Assembly (NCBI RefSeq): GCF_002554795.1
Contig: NZ_PDEQ01000012.1
Span: 21,885 to 85,884, forward strand
Origin: Longibacter salinarum
GTDB taxonomy: Bacteria; Bacteroidota; Rhodothermia; Rhodothermales; Salinibacteraceae
DNA: 64,000 bases
Reading direction: 5' to 3'
Part shown: positions 19,261 to 27,555 of the stretch, piece after piece
Position numbering within the stretch: the first letter of the stretch is position 1
Layout: each line of letters starts with the position of its first letter
Made by a program: the position numbers and the translations under genes
Notes under the pieces: model-generated
Database searches by the model: none
What the model saw: only the letters and a program-made list of their open reading frames with translations
What the model was told of the DNA's origin: nothing

Positions 19261-19949
19261 TTACCGTGGCCCGATCGCGGGCCGGGTCTGTGCATCACGA
19301 CTCCCGGAATCGTCCGCCGGACCGAATCGGCCTCTCAGCCAGGGTGACGTGACGCCTCCAAGCAAAAATCCGCTGGCGACGGTGATAAGACCAAAGACGG
19401 AGAAGGCCTGCAAAGCAGGTGGTTGAAGTCGCTGCGTGCATCGTAATCCATAATGTGAAGCATCCAGAGCCCGTCGAACCAGCGCCAGGTGTTGTTTCGA
19501 CGTGCCTCGACACGTGCCCGGTCGGCCGAAACGTAGATGCGCGTGTCGCTCGGGTGGTCGAACACGACACGGTACGCCGGCAGCGTGACACCACGATATT
19601 CGCTTCCCTCCGGTGCCGTATCGAGCCGGTCCACGCGCCGAACGGGGACATCAGGTGTAAAATCTGCCCGAGCAAGGCGGACGGCCTCCTTTTCCGCAAG
19701 CGGCTGGCGCAACCCGCCCGTTCGGGCATCGGCAATGGCCACGTGCGTTTCATTTCCCGCGTAATAGGTCACTTCGTAGATCGGCTCGTCGAACAGCGAG
19801 CGGAGTTCAAGCGAATGGAGATCGACCTCACCGTGACGCTCGGACAGGGCACTAACGACGGCCCTGGGCGACGACAGGGAGTCATCGGCGAAAGAAAGAG
19901 GGACCAACTCAGAGACCAGGTCACGCACTGGCGACCTATCAGTTTTCAT
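19261..19949 (-). pseudogene. PepSY-type membrane protein gene with a -1 frameshift
   Basis: The frame from 19949 encodes a PepSY-like domain (YRVVFDHPSDTRIYVSADRA, then NNTWRWFDGLWMLHIMDYDA and RSDFNHLL). It then shifts into about 24 unrelated residues and stops at 19335. In the neighbouring frame the sequence continues as LQAFSVFGLITVASGFLLGG, the expected C-terminal membrane helix, and ends at 19261. One missing T in the T-run near 19412-19414 explains the break. The usual N-terminal membrane helix of this family is also not visible. The start codon overlaps the end of the upstream gene. The gene is either a decaying pseudogene or carries a sequencing error. The sequence at the junction does not look like a programmed slippery site. 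Confidence 0.65.
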
Positions 19950-20484
19950 CCACGCGCATCACTGGGCCACCCGGCGGTTGCGGCGGATCGAGAGGCTCAG
20001 TCGCAGACGGCCCGCTCGACGGCATGCCTTCTGGAACGGATGGCATCCACCCCATGGATGTGTCCGGCGGCAGAGCATCGGTCCATTTAGGACACTCGTT
20101 TCGCGAGCCCCGGACCAGGCAGCACTGAATCTGAACCTTATGCTCGGTTGACCGACCGATCGCACTCCGTGCCGTCACCATACCTTTTCCGTTTTGCTCA
20201 CGGACGGCAATCGACCGCTGGCTGCGCGTTCCGGGCGTTCCTCTCGGGTCATCCTGCACGGTCACGTCAACCCACAAATTCCCTTTCGAAGCCACGGTTA
20301 GCGTACCGGCTGGACGGATGTTAAAGAGATCCTGATTCGCATGATTTTGGATCTGGTAGCGGCACGTTCCTCCGTCGTCGTACACACGGATGAGGTAGCG
20401 GTCCGAGCGGTTCTGACCGGCAGCCTCCAGTGGAAGGAGGAGGAATGATGCAAGCACGAGGAGGGCAATACGACCGTACAACAT
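19939..20484 (-). CDS. Exported hypothetical protein
   Basis: 181 residues with a signal peptide (IALLVLASFLLLPLEAAGQ). The mature part has a beta-rich region with paired cysteines (GTCRYQI and VQIQCCLV, NECPKW) and a Pro/Gly-rich tail ending MRVDEN. I do not recognise the family. Its stop overlaps the start of the PepSY gene by 11 bases, suggesting one transcript. Confidence 0.65.
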   Translation of the reverse strand: MLYGRIALLVLASFLLLPLEAAGQNRSDRYLIRVYDDGGTCRYQIQNHANQDLFNIRPAGTLTVASKGNLWVDVTVQDDPRGTPGTRSQRSIAVREQNGKGMVTARSAIGRSTEHKVQIQCCLVRGSRNECPKWTDALPPDTSMGWMPSVPEGMPSSGPSATEPLDPPQPPGGPVMRVDEN

Positions 20485-20565
20485 GAGGTTCAGGTAATGT
20501 AGAAAGTGGAATGGAGAGAGCCGGAAAGAGGTCGTCAGCTACCGTAATCCGGAGGATGCACTCGA

Positions 20566-22599
20566 TCAATTGTTGGGCGATCCGGTACTGCGCACATCGT
20601 TTTTCTGAAGACGATCGACAACCCGGGGGTCGCGACGCAAATCGTCGAGGAACGGCGAGTAGGCAAGCTGTATCCAGCCGTAGTTGCGGTCAAGGGCTGA
20701 CTGGATCCAGTCCCACGCCGTTTCGCGCTCGTCTAGCGACTCGTACAGTGCTCCGATGCTGAATGACATCACGACATCCGTGCTCTCCTTCTCGACGACA
20801 GATTCGAGGCGGCGAAGCCACACGCGGGCGCTATCCGTGTGTGCCAAGCGCTGGTAGTACTGCGACAAGCTCGCGAGCACCCACGGATCGCGGTCGCGCA
20901 CGGACAACTGCTCCTGAGCGAGATCAATCGCCCGTCGATACGAGTCCGGAGCCCGATCCGCCAGATGGTCGCTCCATACCTGCGCATCGGCGAGAGCCCC
21001 GGCGAGACCGTAATCCTTCGGATGCTGGCCGAGCGCCCGGTCGTAGAGTCGAGCCGCATCATTGAAGCGCCCGACATAGAAATATGCCGTGGCCAGGTTG
21101 GGGACGGCGGACGCGCGTGTAGAGTCGAGTTCGACAAGGTGTTCGAACGACGAGATCGCCTGCTCGAGCTTTTGCATCTGCCAGTAGGTAACGGCGATGT
21201 TGTTGAGCAACGTCGGATTGGCCGAGGCCAGACGGAGGCCCCGCGTGTACTGCACGACGGCATCGGAATACCGGCCCTGGCTGTAGTAGAAGGCACCGAG
21301 CACGTTGTAATTCTTCCAGTACTCTGGCTGCCTCGCGATCGCCTCACGATACGTCAACTCCGCCCGCTCGATTTTCCCCTGACGCCGATATACTGTCGCT
21401 AGATGGCGGTACGGATCCGATGCTCTGGGGTCGAGCGAAATGGCCCGCTCAAAGGCTTCGATGGCTGCGTCCTCGTGGCGCTGATCGCTTCTCAAGATAC
21501 CGAGGGTGGTCCATGCCGGACCGAGGGTGGAATCAATCGACAACGCCCTCTGACTCTGCCAGATCGCGGCGTTCACCCACTTCACGTCGCTCGTGCGCTT
21601 GTACTTTTGCCAGTAGGCTTCGCCTAAACCGGCTGCAGCGAGTGCAAACGTCGAGTCAATCGCAACGGCCTGGAGAAACCGGTCGATGGCCGAATCGATC
21701 TCCCGAACGGACGTGGCCCCGCGCAGCAGACCGCGCCCCTCCACGTAGAGTCTTCCGGCGTCGGGATCTTGCGTGCGCCCTTGATGCACCAGCGATGCCT
21801 GTCGGACCGCGACGTGAACGTCCAGCATCCGAGCGAGATGGTGCGTTGCTTCGTCCTGTAGGTCGATGACCCGACCCTCCGCAACGTCGATCTGCCGGGA
21901 CTGCATCTGCCGCCCCGAACGCGCATCGATCAGGTTGAGTGTCAGCCGCACACGTTCCTCCGCGAACTGCATGCTGCCGCTGACAACGAGGGACACCCCG
22001 AACTGCTGCCGGGCCGTACTGGGCGTCATGGTTCCAGTAATTTCCGCAGACGGAACGACCCAGAGCGCTTCGTCAAACTGGCTGAACTGCGTGACAGCGC
22101 TTGTCAATGTTTCCATCAATCCGGCTGCGAGCACATCGGCATCGGGCTCTGTCGCGCTGACGACGCGAAACGGAAGCACGGCGATATGCCGAGGGCGTGC
22201 CGCATCAACCGTCGAAAGAGAAAACAAACCGGCTCCGAGCGCGATCGCCATCACGATACCAACCGTAGCCACTTCCCAGGAGGCCAGGCGACCCAGCAAT
22301 GATGACTCGTCGCCAACCGCCTCCTCAACGTTGGAAACAGCACCCTCGTCTTCGTCCCCGTCGTCCCGGAGGATGCCTATGGTCGTCCATTCGTACGCCC
22401 ATGCCAGTACGCAGGCGACTGGAAAGCCCGCTATGAGTGCGATGAGCATCGCGCGCATCACCCAGTCGGGCCAGCCGAAGGCGGGTATGACGATCGACGC
22501 CACCTGGACCAGGAGCCACCCGGACACGGCGTATCCGGCGGCGACCTTTACGACGCTTCGACGCTGTAACTCACCCAGAAATTGAGACGGAAACGGCAT
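20566..22599 (-). CDS. Membrane TolB/FlgO-like domain protein with TPR repeats
   Basis: 677 residues. The first 65 residues hold two hydrophobic segments (YAVSGWLLVQVASIVIPAFG and MLIALIAGFPVACVLAWAYE) and a third helix follows near residue 110. This arrangement is common in regulators with adenylate-cyclase-like or winged-helix N-termini, but neither domain is present here. Residues of about 135-260 match the TolB N-terminal/FlgO-like fold (RHIAVLPFRVVSATEPDADV, AAGLMETLTSAV, VVSGSMQ). From 270 on there are about ten TPR units (AIEAFERAISLDPRASDPY and similar). It is probably a membrane-anchored protein-interaction scaffold. Partner unknown. Confidence 0.8.
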   Translation of the reverse strand: MPFPSQFLGELQRRSVVKVAAGYAVSGWLLVQVASIVIPAFGWPDWVMRAMLIALIAGFPVACVLAWAYEWTTIGILRDDGDEDEGAVSNVEEAVGDESSLLGRLASWEVATVGIVMAIALGAGLFSLSTVDAARPRHIAVLPFRVVSATEPDADVLAAGLMETLTSAVTQFSQFDEALWVVPSAEITGTMTPSTARQQFGVSLVVSGSMQFAEERVRLTLNLIDARSGRQMQSRQIDVAEGRVIDLQDEATHHLARMLDVHVAVRQASLVHQGRTQDPDAGRLYVEGRGLLRGATSVREIDSAIDRFLQAVAIDSTFALAAAGLGEAYWQKYKRTSDVKWVNAAIWQSQRALSIDSTLGPAWTTLGILRSDQRHEDAAIEAFERAISLDPRASDPYRHLATVYRRQGKIERAELTYREAIARQPEYWKNYNVLGAFYYSQGRYSDAVVQYTRGLRLASANPTLLNNIAVTYWQMQKLEQAISSFEHLVELDSTRASAVPNLATAYFYVGRFNDAARLYDRALGQHPKDYGLAGALADAQVWSDHLADRAPDSYRRAIDLAQEQLSVRDRDPWVLASLSQYYQRLAHTDSARVWLRRLESVVEKESTDVVMSFSIGALYESLDERETAWDWIQSALDRNYGWIQLAYSPFLDDLRRDPRVVDRLQKNDVRSTGSPNN

Positions 22600-22674
22600 G
22601 GACTTCGGGTGCCGAAATAGGGGGGCTACGCAATTTAGGGAACGCCCTGACTGCGACTAAGGACCAAAAGGCGT

Positions 22675-22710
22675 GGTCGAGCGAGCCTCTCACCTGGTGC
22701 TCGCTCAACC
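22675..22710. terminator. Hairpin downstream of the TPR/SnoaL-like gene
   Basis: A 12-bp stem with one mismatch (GGTCGAGCGAGC against GCTCGCTCAACC) lies 63 bases past the minus-strand stop at 22773. It is followed on that strand by CCTTTTGG. Confidence 0.5.
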
Positions 22711-22772
22711 GAAACGAAACCGGATATTCCCACCATCATGCAATCCGGTCTCGTGAATCGTCTACCACGTAT

Positions 22773-23891
22773 TTACTTCTCGTCGGATACTGTCGCGGTG
22801 GGTTTGGACGCTTCGAGCCCTGAGTTCCAGACTTCACGATCGATCTGCCACTGACCGTTCACATTTCGCCAGACGGCCATGTAGCGTCCCTCCTCCACGA
22901 CCTCCTCACCCGCGTACACTTTGCTCTCACCCATCTCGACGGCCTGGTCTCCGAACGCTCGGATCTCAGCGGTCTCGAGTTCGATTCGATCCATCCCCGT
23001 TAACCCAGCCGCATACATTTCTCGAACCCCATCACGTCCGCGAACAAGTGGTCGATTGGGCGGCGCGACAACAGCGTTCTCGGTGTACATTTCGCTCAGC
23101 TGGTCAACATTTTTCGCCGCCATGGCGTCCTCGAATTGTCGGTTCACCTTCTGAATCTCCGCCTTCACGATGTTGGTCTTGCTGATCTCAAAGTCCGCAT
23201 CGCGCTCAAGAGCCATTTTGAATTGCTGAATGGCTTCATCGTACCGGTCGGTGGTGAGATACAACTCCCCGAGTGAATCGTATGGGTTGGGCTCGTCGGG
23301 AGCCGCCTCGACGTACGACTTCAGCGCTTGCTCTGCCGCGTCATAATTCCCGGCCTCGAGCTCGATATAGCCGAGCATGTTGTAGGCGGGCGCAAACTCC
23401 GGCTTCATTTCCAGAATGTGCTGCGTCGTCGCGCGAGCCGCCTCATACTCTTTCCTTCGATACTCCTGCCACCCGACGTGGAGCGATGCGTAGACATCGT
23501 CCGGATACGTCTCGGCCGCCTTCTTAGCGAGTTCGTACTCCTTTTCGTGGTTACCGTCCAGGTGAGCTCCGTACGATTGAATGATCAACTGCTCGCCCTC
23601 GGTCACAGCGTCCAGCCGCTGTTCTGCTTGCTCGAAATGCTTCTTCCGTTTCTCTCCATCGAGCAAGGAGGCTAAATAAAGATGAGCGAGAGCAAAATCG
23701 GCGTCTTCCTCAAGGGCGACCTTAAATCGATCGATCGCCTTTTCCTGGTGGACATTGGCTGCATGCTCGCGGCCCTCCTCAAACGCCTCCCGGGCTGCGT
23801 CGGATGTCGTCGTGATCGTGATTTCCTGACCGTAAACCAGCGAGGTCGGAAGGAGAAGGACAAGTAGTAACACTAAAAATCGATATGCCAT
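22773..23891 (-). CDS. Exported TPR protein with C-terminal SnoaL/DUF4440-like domain
   Basis: The ATG at 23891 gives MAYRFLVLLLVLLLPTSLVYG, a clear signal peptide. The upstream in-frame start at 24014 does not. Residues of about 25-240 are TPRs (AREAFEEGREHAANVHQEKA, AIQQFKMALERDADF). Residues of about 250-355 look like the cone-shaped SnoaL/DUF4440 fold: NRQFEDAMAAKNVDQLSEMY, then NRPLVRGRDGVREMY and WQIDREVWNSG. In related proteins this fold binds small ligands or is catalytic, but no activity can be assigned. It is a paralogue of the TPR lipoprotein at 30218 in its N-terminal part. Confidence 0.8.
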   Translation of the reverse strand: MAYRFLVLLLVLLLPTSLVYGQEITITTTSDAAREAFEEGREHAANVHQEKAIDRFKVALEEDADFALAHLYLASLLDGEKRKKHFEQAEQRLDAVTEGEQLIIQSYGAHLDGNHEKEYELAKKAAETYPDDVYASLHVGWQEYRRKEYEAARATTQHILEMKPEFAPAYNMLGYIELEAGNYDAAEQALKSYVEAAPDEPNPYDSLGELYLTTDRYDEAIQQFKMALERDADFEISKTNIVKAEIQKVNRQFEDAMAAKNVDQLSEMYTENAVVAPPNRPLVRGRDGVREMYAAGLTGMDRIELETAEIRAFGDQAVEMGESKVYAGEEVVEEGRYMAVWRNVNGQWQIDREVWNSGLEASKPTATVSDEK

Positions 23892-24380
23892 GGGTCTACC
23901 TGACTGAAGATGCAAATACGAGATAACGTAGACACCGACCGGCCTCATATTGACGTAGCCGGACGCCGCGATACACCCGCCAAAGAGGCGAACACGTCGA
24001 TCCCTCGAACCCACGAAAAGTGTCGGCCTGCCTCACCCACACCTTGATTTAAAGACGATGTCGCAAATCTACCGCACAGCCGTCGCACCGGTGGCTCCGT
24101 ACGTACATATTCTGCCATGCGTCTGCGCACGATAGGAAGAACCCCTCTCGACATGACGGATATACGGCGCACATGTGGGTATGCCGACGGCTACTCTATT
24201 TCCCCAAAGGAATATCCAATCAGGGGAATACATCGATCATCGATTTCCGAACATCCTAGCACACGTCTCTCGACCGGAATCTAAACGGAGTCTGATATCC
24301 GACGCGTCTGGTTGTGGAAGTGCAATACGATTCGGATTATATACCGTCCAGAGACATTTCCTTCACGAGCCGCTGCCCGT
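23892..24380. other. Gene-free divergent region
   Basis: About 490 bases between two divergent exported-protein genes. Promoters for both should lie here. No repeat array or RNA gene was recognised. Confidence 0.4.
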
Positions 24381-26783
24381 ATGCCTCGTCTTTCACGTCT
24401 CCTCCCCTGCTTGCTTTTTCTCGCGGGGCTTCTGCCTCTTTCCGCTTCCGCGCAGACCGCCGCGTTGACGTCACCCTCGTCGTCGGGCGCCGGTGGTTTT
24501 GGTCATGCTCTGGCTATGTCCGGTGACGTCCTGTTTGCCGGTGAAGCCCGAAGCATTCACGCTCCCGGCCGCGTGTTGGTATACCGATGGACGGGCGACG
24601 CCTGGGAACAACATGCCGAACTGACGGCCGCGGAGGCCGAGGTGGGTGATGGCTTCGGTGAGGCTCTCGCCGTGGATGGCGATCGGCTGGTTGTCGGTGC
24701 GTCCTCGTCCAACGCGGCTTATGTGTTCGACCGCGAAGGCGAAACATGGACACAGACAGCCCGCCTCACGCCTCCGGACGAGGCGGTAGCGGGTCCAAAA
24801 AAACGGGCATTCGCTACGTCCGTCGCCGTGGATGGCAGCACGGTTGCCGTCAACGTCACCGACCCGCCTTTTACGTTCGATCCCGGCAAGGGCGCCGTCG
24901 TTGTTTTCGAAGAGGGACGTGACGGCTGGTCTCCCGGTGAGGTGGTCGCTCCGGCCGAGCGTGTAGATGGCGATGGCTTCGGCGACGCGATCGGGTTGCA
25001 AAAAGACGAACTATTCGTCAGTGCTCCCAGCGCGAACGGCAATGCCGGACACGTCCTCCGCTTCGTTCGCACGGACGACGGCTGGCAAGAGACAGAGACC
25101 TTCACCGGTATGAACGGTCAGTTTGGCACCGCCCTCCACCTGGACGGGGACGAACTCCTGATCGGAGTACCGGGCGCGATGAATCGCGTGGGAGCGGTCC
25201 AGATCGCTCGTCGCAGCCAGGATACGTGGGCACTTCAGGATACTCTAACGGCCGGCGATGAATCGCAAAACGGTCGCTTTGGCCAGTCCCTCGCTCGCAC
25301 GAACAACTTCACGTGGGTCGGCGCACCGGGCACAGAGAAGAATACGGGTGCCGTCTACCGCTTCCCACGCGAGGGCGGTCGTTCGGCCGAACGCCTCGTG
25401 CACCCGGCCAGCACGCCCGGAGACCGGCTCGGTGGCGCCCTTGTCGGACATGGCGACCGGATCGTTGCTGCCCAACCTGGACAGAACTACGGCGCACGCA
25501 TGACCGGATCCAGCTCGATCACAGCCTTCAACGCTAGCACCAACACGTGGTCAGACACGCCGATTTCCGCCCCGAGCCGAGACATCTTCACGGCTGTCAC
25601 CGGCGAAAAGACGACGTGCTCCGGCGGGAAAGCGTCTCTCTTTGACTGCAAGGAGGTGGATCTGCTCTCCTTCCTGCCGGTGGACGCCATCAGCGACACG
25701 CCCGGTGTACGCGTGAATGACGTCTGGGGCTGGACCGACCCGGAGACGGATCGGGACTACGCCGTCGTCGGCCGCGTCAACGGGACCTCGTTCGTGGACG
25801 TGACCGACCCGATGCGCCCCGTCTATGTCGGCGAACTCCCCATGACCGAAGGCACGGAGGCGAAAATCTGGCGCGACGTCAAGGTCTACGAGAACCATGC
25901 GTTTATCGTCGCAGATAACGTCGGCAAACACGGGATGCAGATCTTTGATCTCACGCAGCTCCGGGACGTCGCGGAAGAGGAGCAGCCGAAAACGTTCGAG
26001 GCGACCACTATTTACGACGGCGTTCACAGCGCGCACAACGTGTTCATCAACGAGGACACCGGTTTCGCCTACGTCGTAGGGTCGAACGGCGGCGGTCAAA
26101 CGTGCGGCGGGGGCCTCCACATGGTCGACGTGCGCGAGCCGACGAAGCCCTCGTTCGCGGGCTGCTACACCGACGTGGGTACCGGCATGACGGGCACCGG
26201 CACGACCCACGACACGCAGTGCGTCGTGTACCGTGGCCCCGATGAGCGCTATCAGGGCAACGAGATTTGCTTCGCGTCGAACGAGACCGCGGTGAGCATC
26301 GCCGATGTCACCGACAAGTCGAACCCGAAGAACCTGTCGCGCGCAGAGCATCCACGCAGCGCCTACATCCACCAAGGCTGGCTGACGGAGGATCAGCGCT
26401 ACCTCTTCGTCAACGACGAGCTCGACGAGATGAGCGGTATCACCGACCGGACCCGTACGATGGTGTGGGACGTGAGCCGCCTCGACGATCCGCAGCTCGT
26501 GACGGAGTTCTTCCTGTCCGTCCCGGCCTCCGACCACAATCTCTACATTCGTGGCAACACGATGTATCAGGCGAACTACTCCAGCGGCCTCCGTGTGGTG
26601 GACGTTTCTGACCCGACGAAGCCTCGCGAAATTGGCTACTTCGACACGCTTCCGTTCGGGAAAGATGCTCCCGTATTCGAAGGCGCCTTCAGCAACTACC
26701 CGTTCTTCGAAAGCGGAATTGTCGTTGTCACGAGCATGCAGGAAGGTCTCTTCATTCTGAAAAAAGCCGACCCCGAGATGTAG
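24381..26783 (+). CDS. Choice-of-anchor B family surface protein with FG-GAP-like repeats
   Basis: The ATG at 24381 starts a signal peptide (MPRLSRLLPCLLFLAGLLPL ... SASAQ). The 800-residue product has an N-terminal half of FG-GAP/integrin-like repeats (GFGEALAVDGDRLVVGA, GFGDAIGLQKDELFVSAP, RFGQSLARTN). The C-terminal half is the choice-of-anchor B region with LVIVD-like repeats (TSFVDVTDPMRPVYVGELP, HMVDVREPTKPSFAGCY, RVVDVSDPTKPREIGYF). Conserved His-rich loops (DGVHSAHNVFINEDTG and SDHNLYIRGN) suggest metal binding. It is probably secreted or surface-anchored. No sorting domain is obvious at the C-terminus. Confidence 0.88.
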   Translation: MPRLSRLLPCLLFLAGLLPLSASAQTAALTSPSSSGAGGFGHALAMSGDVLFAGEARSIHAPGRVLVYRWTGDAWEQHAELTAAEAEVGDGFGEALAVDGDRLVVGASSSNAAYVFDREGETWTQTARLTPPDEAVAGPKKRAFATSVAVDGSTVAVNVTDPPFTFDPGKGAVVVFEEGRDGWSPGEVVAPAERVDGDGFGDAIGLQKDELFVSAPSANGNAGHVLRFVRTDDGWQETETFTGMNGQFGTALHLDGDELLIGVPGAMNRVGAVQIARRSQDTWALQDTLTAGDESQNGRFGQSLARTNNFTWVGAPGTEKNTGAVYRFPREGGRSAERLVHPASTPGDRLGGALVGHGDRIVAAQPGQNYGARMTGSSSITAFNASTNTWSDTPISAPSRDIFTAVTGEKTTCSGGKASLFDCKEVDLLSFLPVDAISDTPGVRVNDVWGWTDPETDRDYAVVGRVNGTSFVDVTDPMRPVYVGELPMTEGTEAKIWRDVKVYENHAFIVADNVGKHGMQIFDLTQLRDVAEEEQPKTFEATTIYDGVHSAHNVFINEDTGFAYVVGSNGGGQTCGGGLHMVDVREPTKPSFAGCYTDVGTGMTGTGTTHDTQCVVYRGPDERYQGNEICFASNETAVSIADVTDKSNPKNLSRAEHPRSAYIHQGWLTEDQRYLFVNDELDEMSGITDRTRTMVWDVSRLDDPQLVTEFFLSVPASDHNLYIRGNTMYQANYSSGLRVVDVSDPTKPREIGYFDTLPFGKDAPVFEGAFSNYPFFESGIVVVTSMQEGLFILKKADPEM

Positions 26784-27070
26784 CGTCTGGATGCCGTCGA
26801 AATATCGGCCCTGTAACCCGAGTGCTTTCCTACACGGGCCCGCCCTTGCCTTCCGTCACTCATACGGAGGACGGGCGGGTCTTCTCGGTTCGACCCGAAG
26901 CGATGGATGTGGTGAAGCGATCCGCGAGCCACGGGGCGGAATACCCGGACCCTTGCCCCAAACAAAGGATGACATTCATCTCCGAGGATCCCGGTACCGT
27001 CACGCGCAACCAGGTTGTATGCTAAACCCGACCGCACGTCCTTCCTGACGACGCACGCCGGACTCGAACC
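26784..27070. other. Intergenic region holding a terminator and the OB-fold gene promoter
   Basis: It holds the hairpin at 26839-26879 and no supported open frame. Confidence 0.4.
26839..26879 (+). terminator. Hairpin terminator of the choice-of-anchor B gene
   Basis: CCCGCCC and GGGCGGG form the base of a stem continued by CC/GG and CCGT/ACGG around a 7-base loop. It is followed by TCTTCTC. Confidence 0.65.
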
Positions 27071-27535
27071 ATGAATATCGCACGCTGGCGCCAGGTGATA
27101 GCAATCGCAGGCACCCTTCTCATTTTCAGCACGCTGGGGGCAGAAAGCCTTCAGGCGCAGAACAGGCAGAACCGCTGGGTTGCAGACAGCACGTATGCTC
27201 GCCTGTATGACCCGGCGACCCTCGACACGCTGCATGGCACCATCGCACGGATCGACCGCATCGCTTCTCCCGGTCGTAGAGCCACGACCGGCATCCACAT
27301 CGAGTTGGACACGGGTGCGGAGACGCTCCCGGTGCATCTCGGGCCGGCCTTTTTCGTCGAGGATCCAGAGCAGCCGCTTCGGGTCGGAGACGAGATCAAG
27401 GTGACCGGCTCGCGCGTCACATTTCAGGGAGAGGCGGCCCTGATCGCCACCCAGATGAGGCACGGCGACCGATTCCTGCAGCTCCGGACGGCCGACGGAC
27501 GGCCGATGTGGCGCGGACGGCGTGGGCCGCGCTGA
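27071..27535 (+). CDS. Exported OB-fold-like protein
   Basis: 154 residues with a signal peptide (VIAIAGTLLIFSTLGAESLQAQ). The mature protein reads as a short beta-barrel: HGTIARIDRI, GIHIELDTGAETLPVHLGPA, GDEIKVTGSRVTFQGEAALI. It ends in a basic tail (WRGRRGPR). This pattern is that of small periplasmic OB-fold proteins of unknown role, often seen near metal or redox genes. It converges with the metal ATPase gene with only 20 bases between the stops. Confidence 0.7.
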   Translation: MNIARWRQVIAIAGTLLIFSTLGAESLQAQNRQNRWVADSTYARLYDPATLDTLHGTIARIDRIASPGRRATTGIHIELDTGAETLPVHLGPAFFVEDPEQPLRVGDEIKVTGSRVTFQGEAALIATQMRHGDRFLQLRTADGRPMWRGRRGPR

Positions 27536-27555
27536 CCCTGACGGCGAGCCTGCCC

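Noticed and set aside
19405..19420. Programmed -1 frameshifting in the PepSY gene
   Set aside because: No X-XXY-YYZ slippery heptamer and no downstream pseudoknot seen; a one-base loss is simpler.
25551..26537. A 328-codon minus-strand frame inside the choice-of-anchor B gene
   Set aside because: Shadow of the FG-GAP/LVIVD coding strand, which has clear repeats and a signal peptide.
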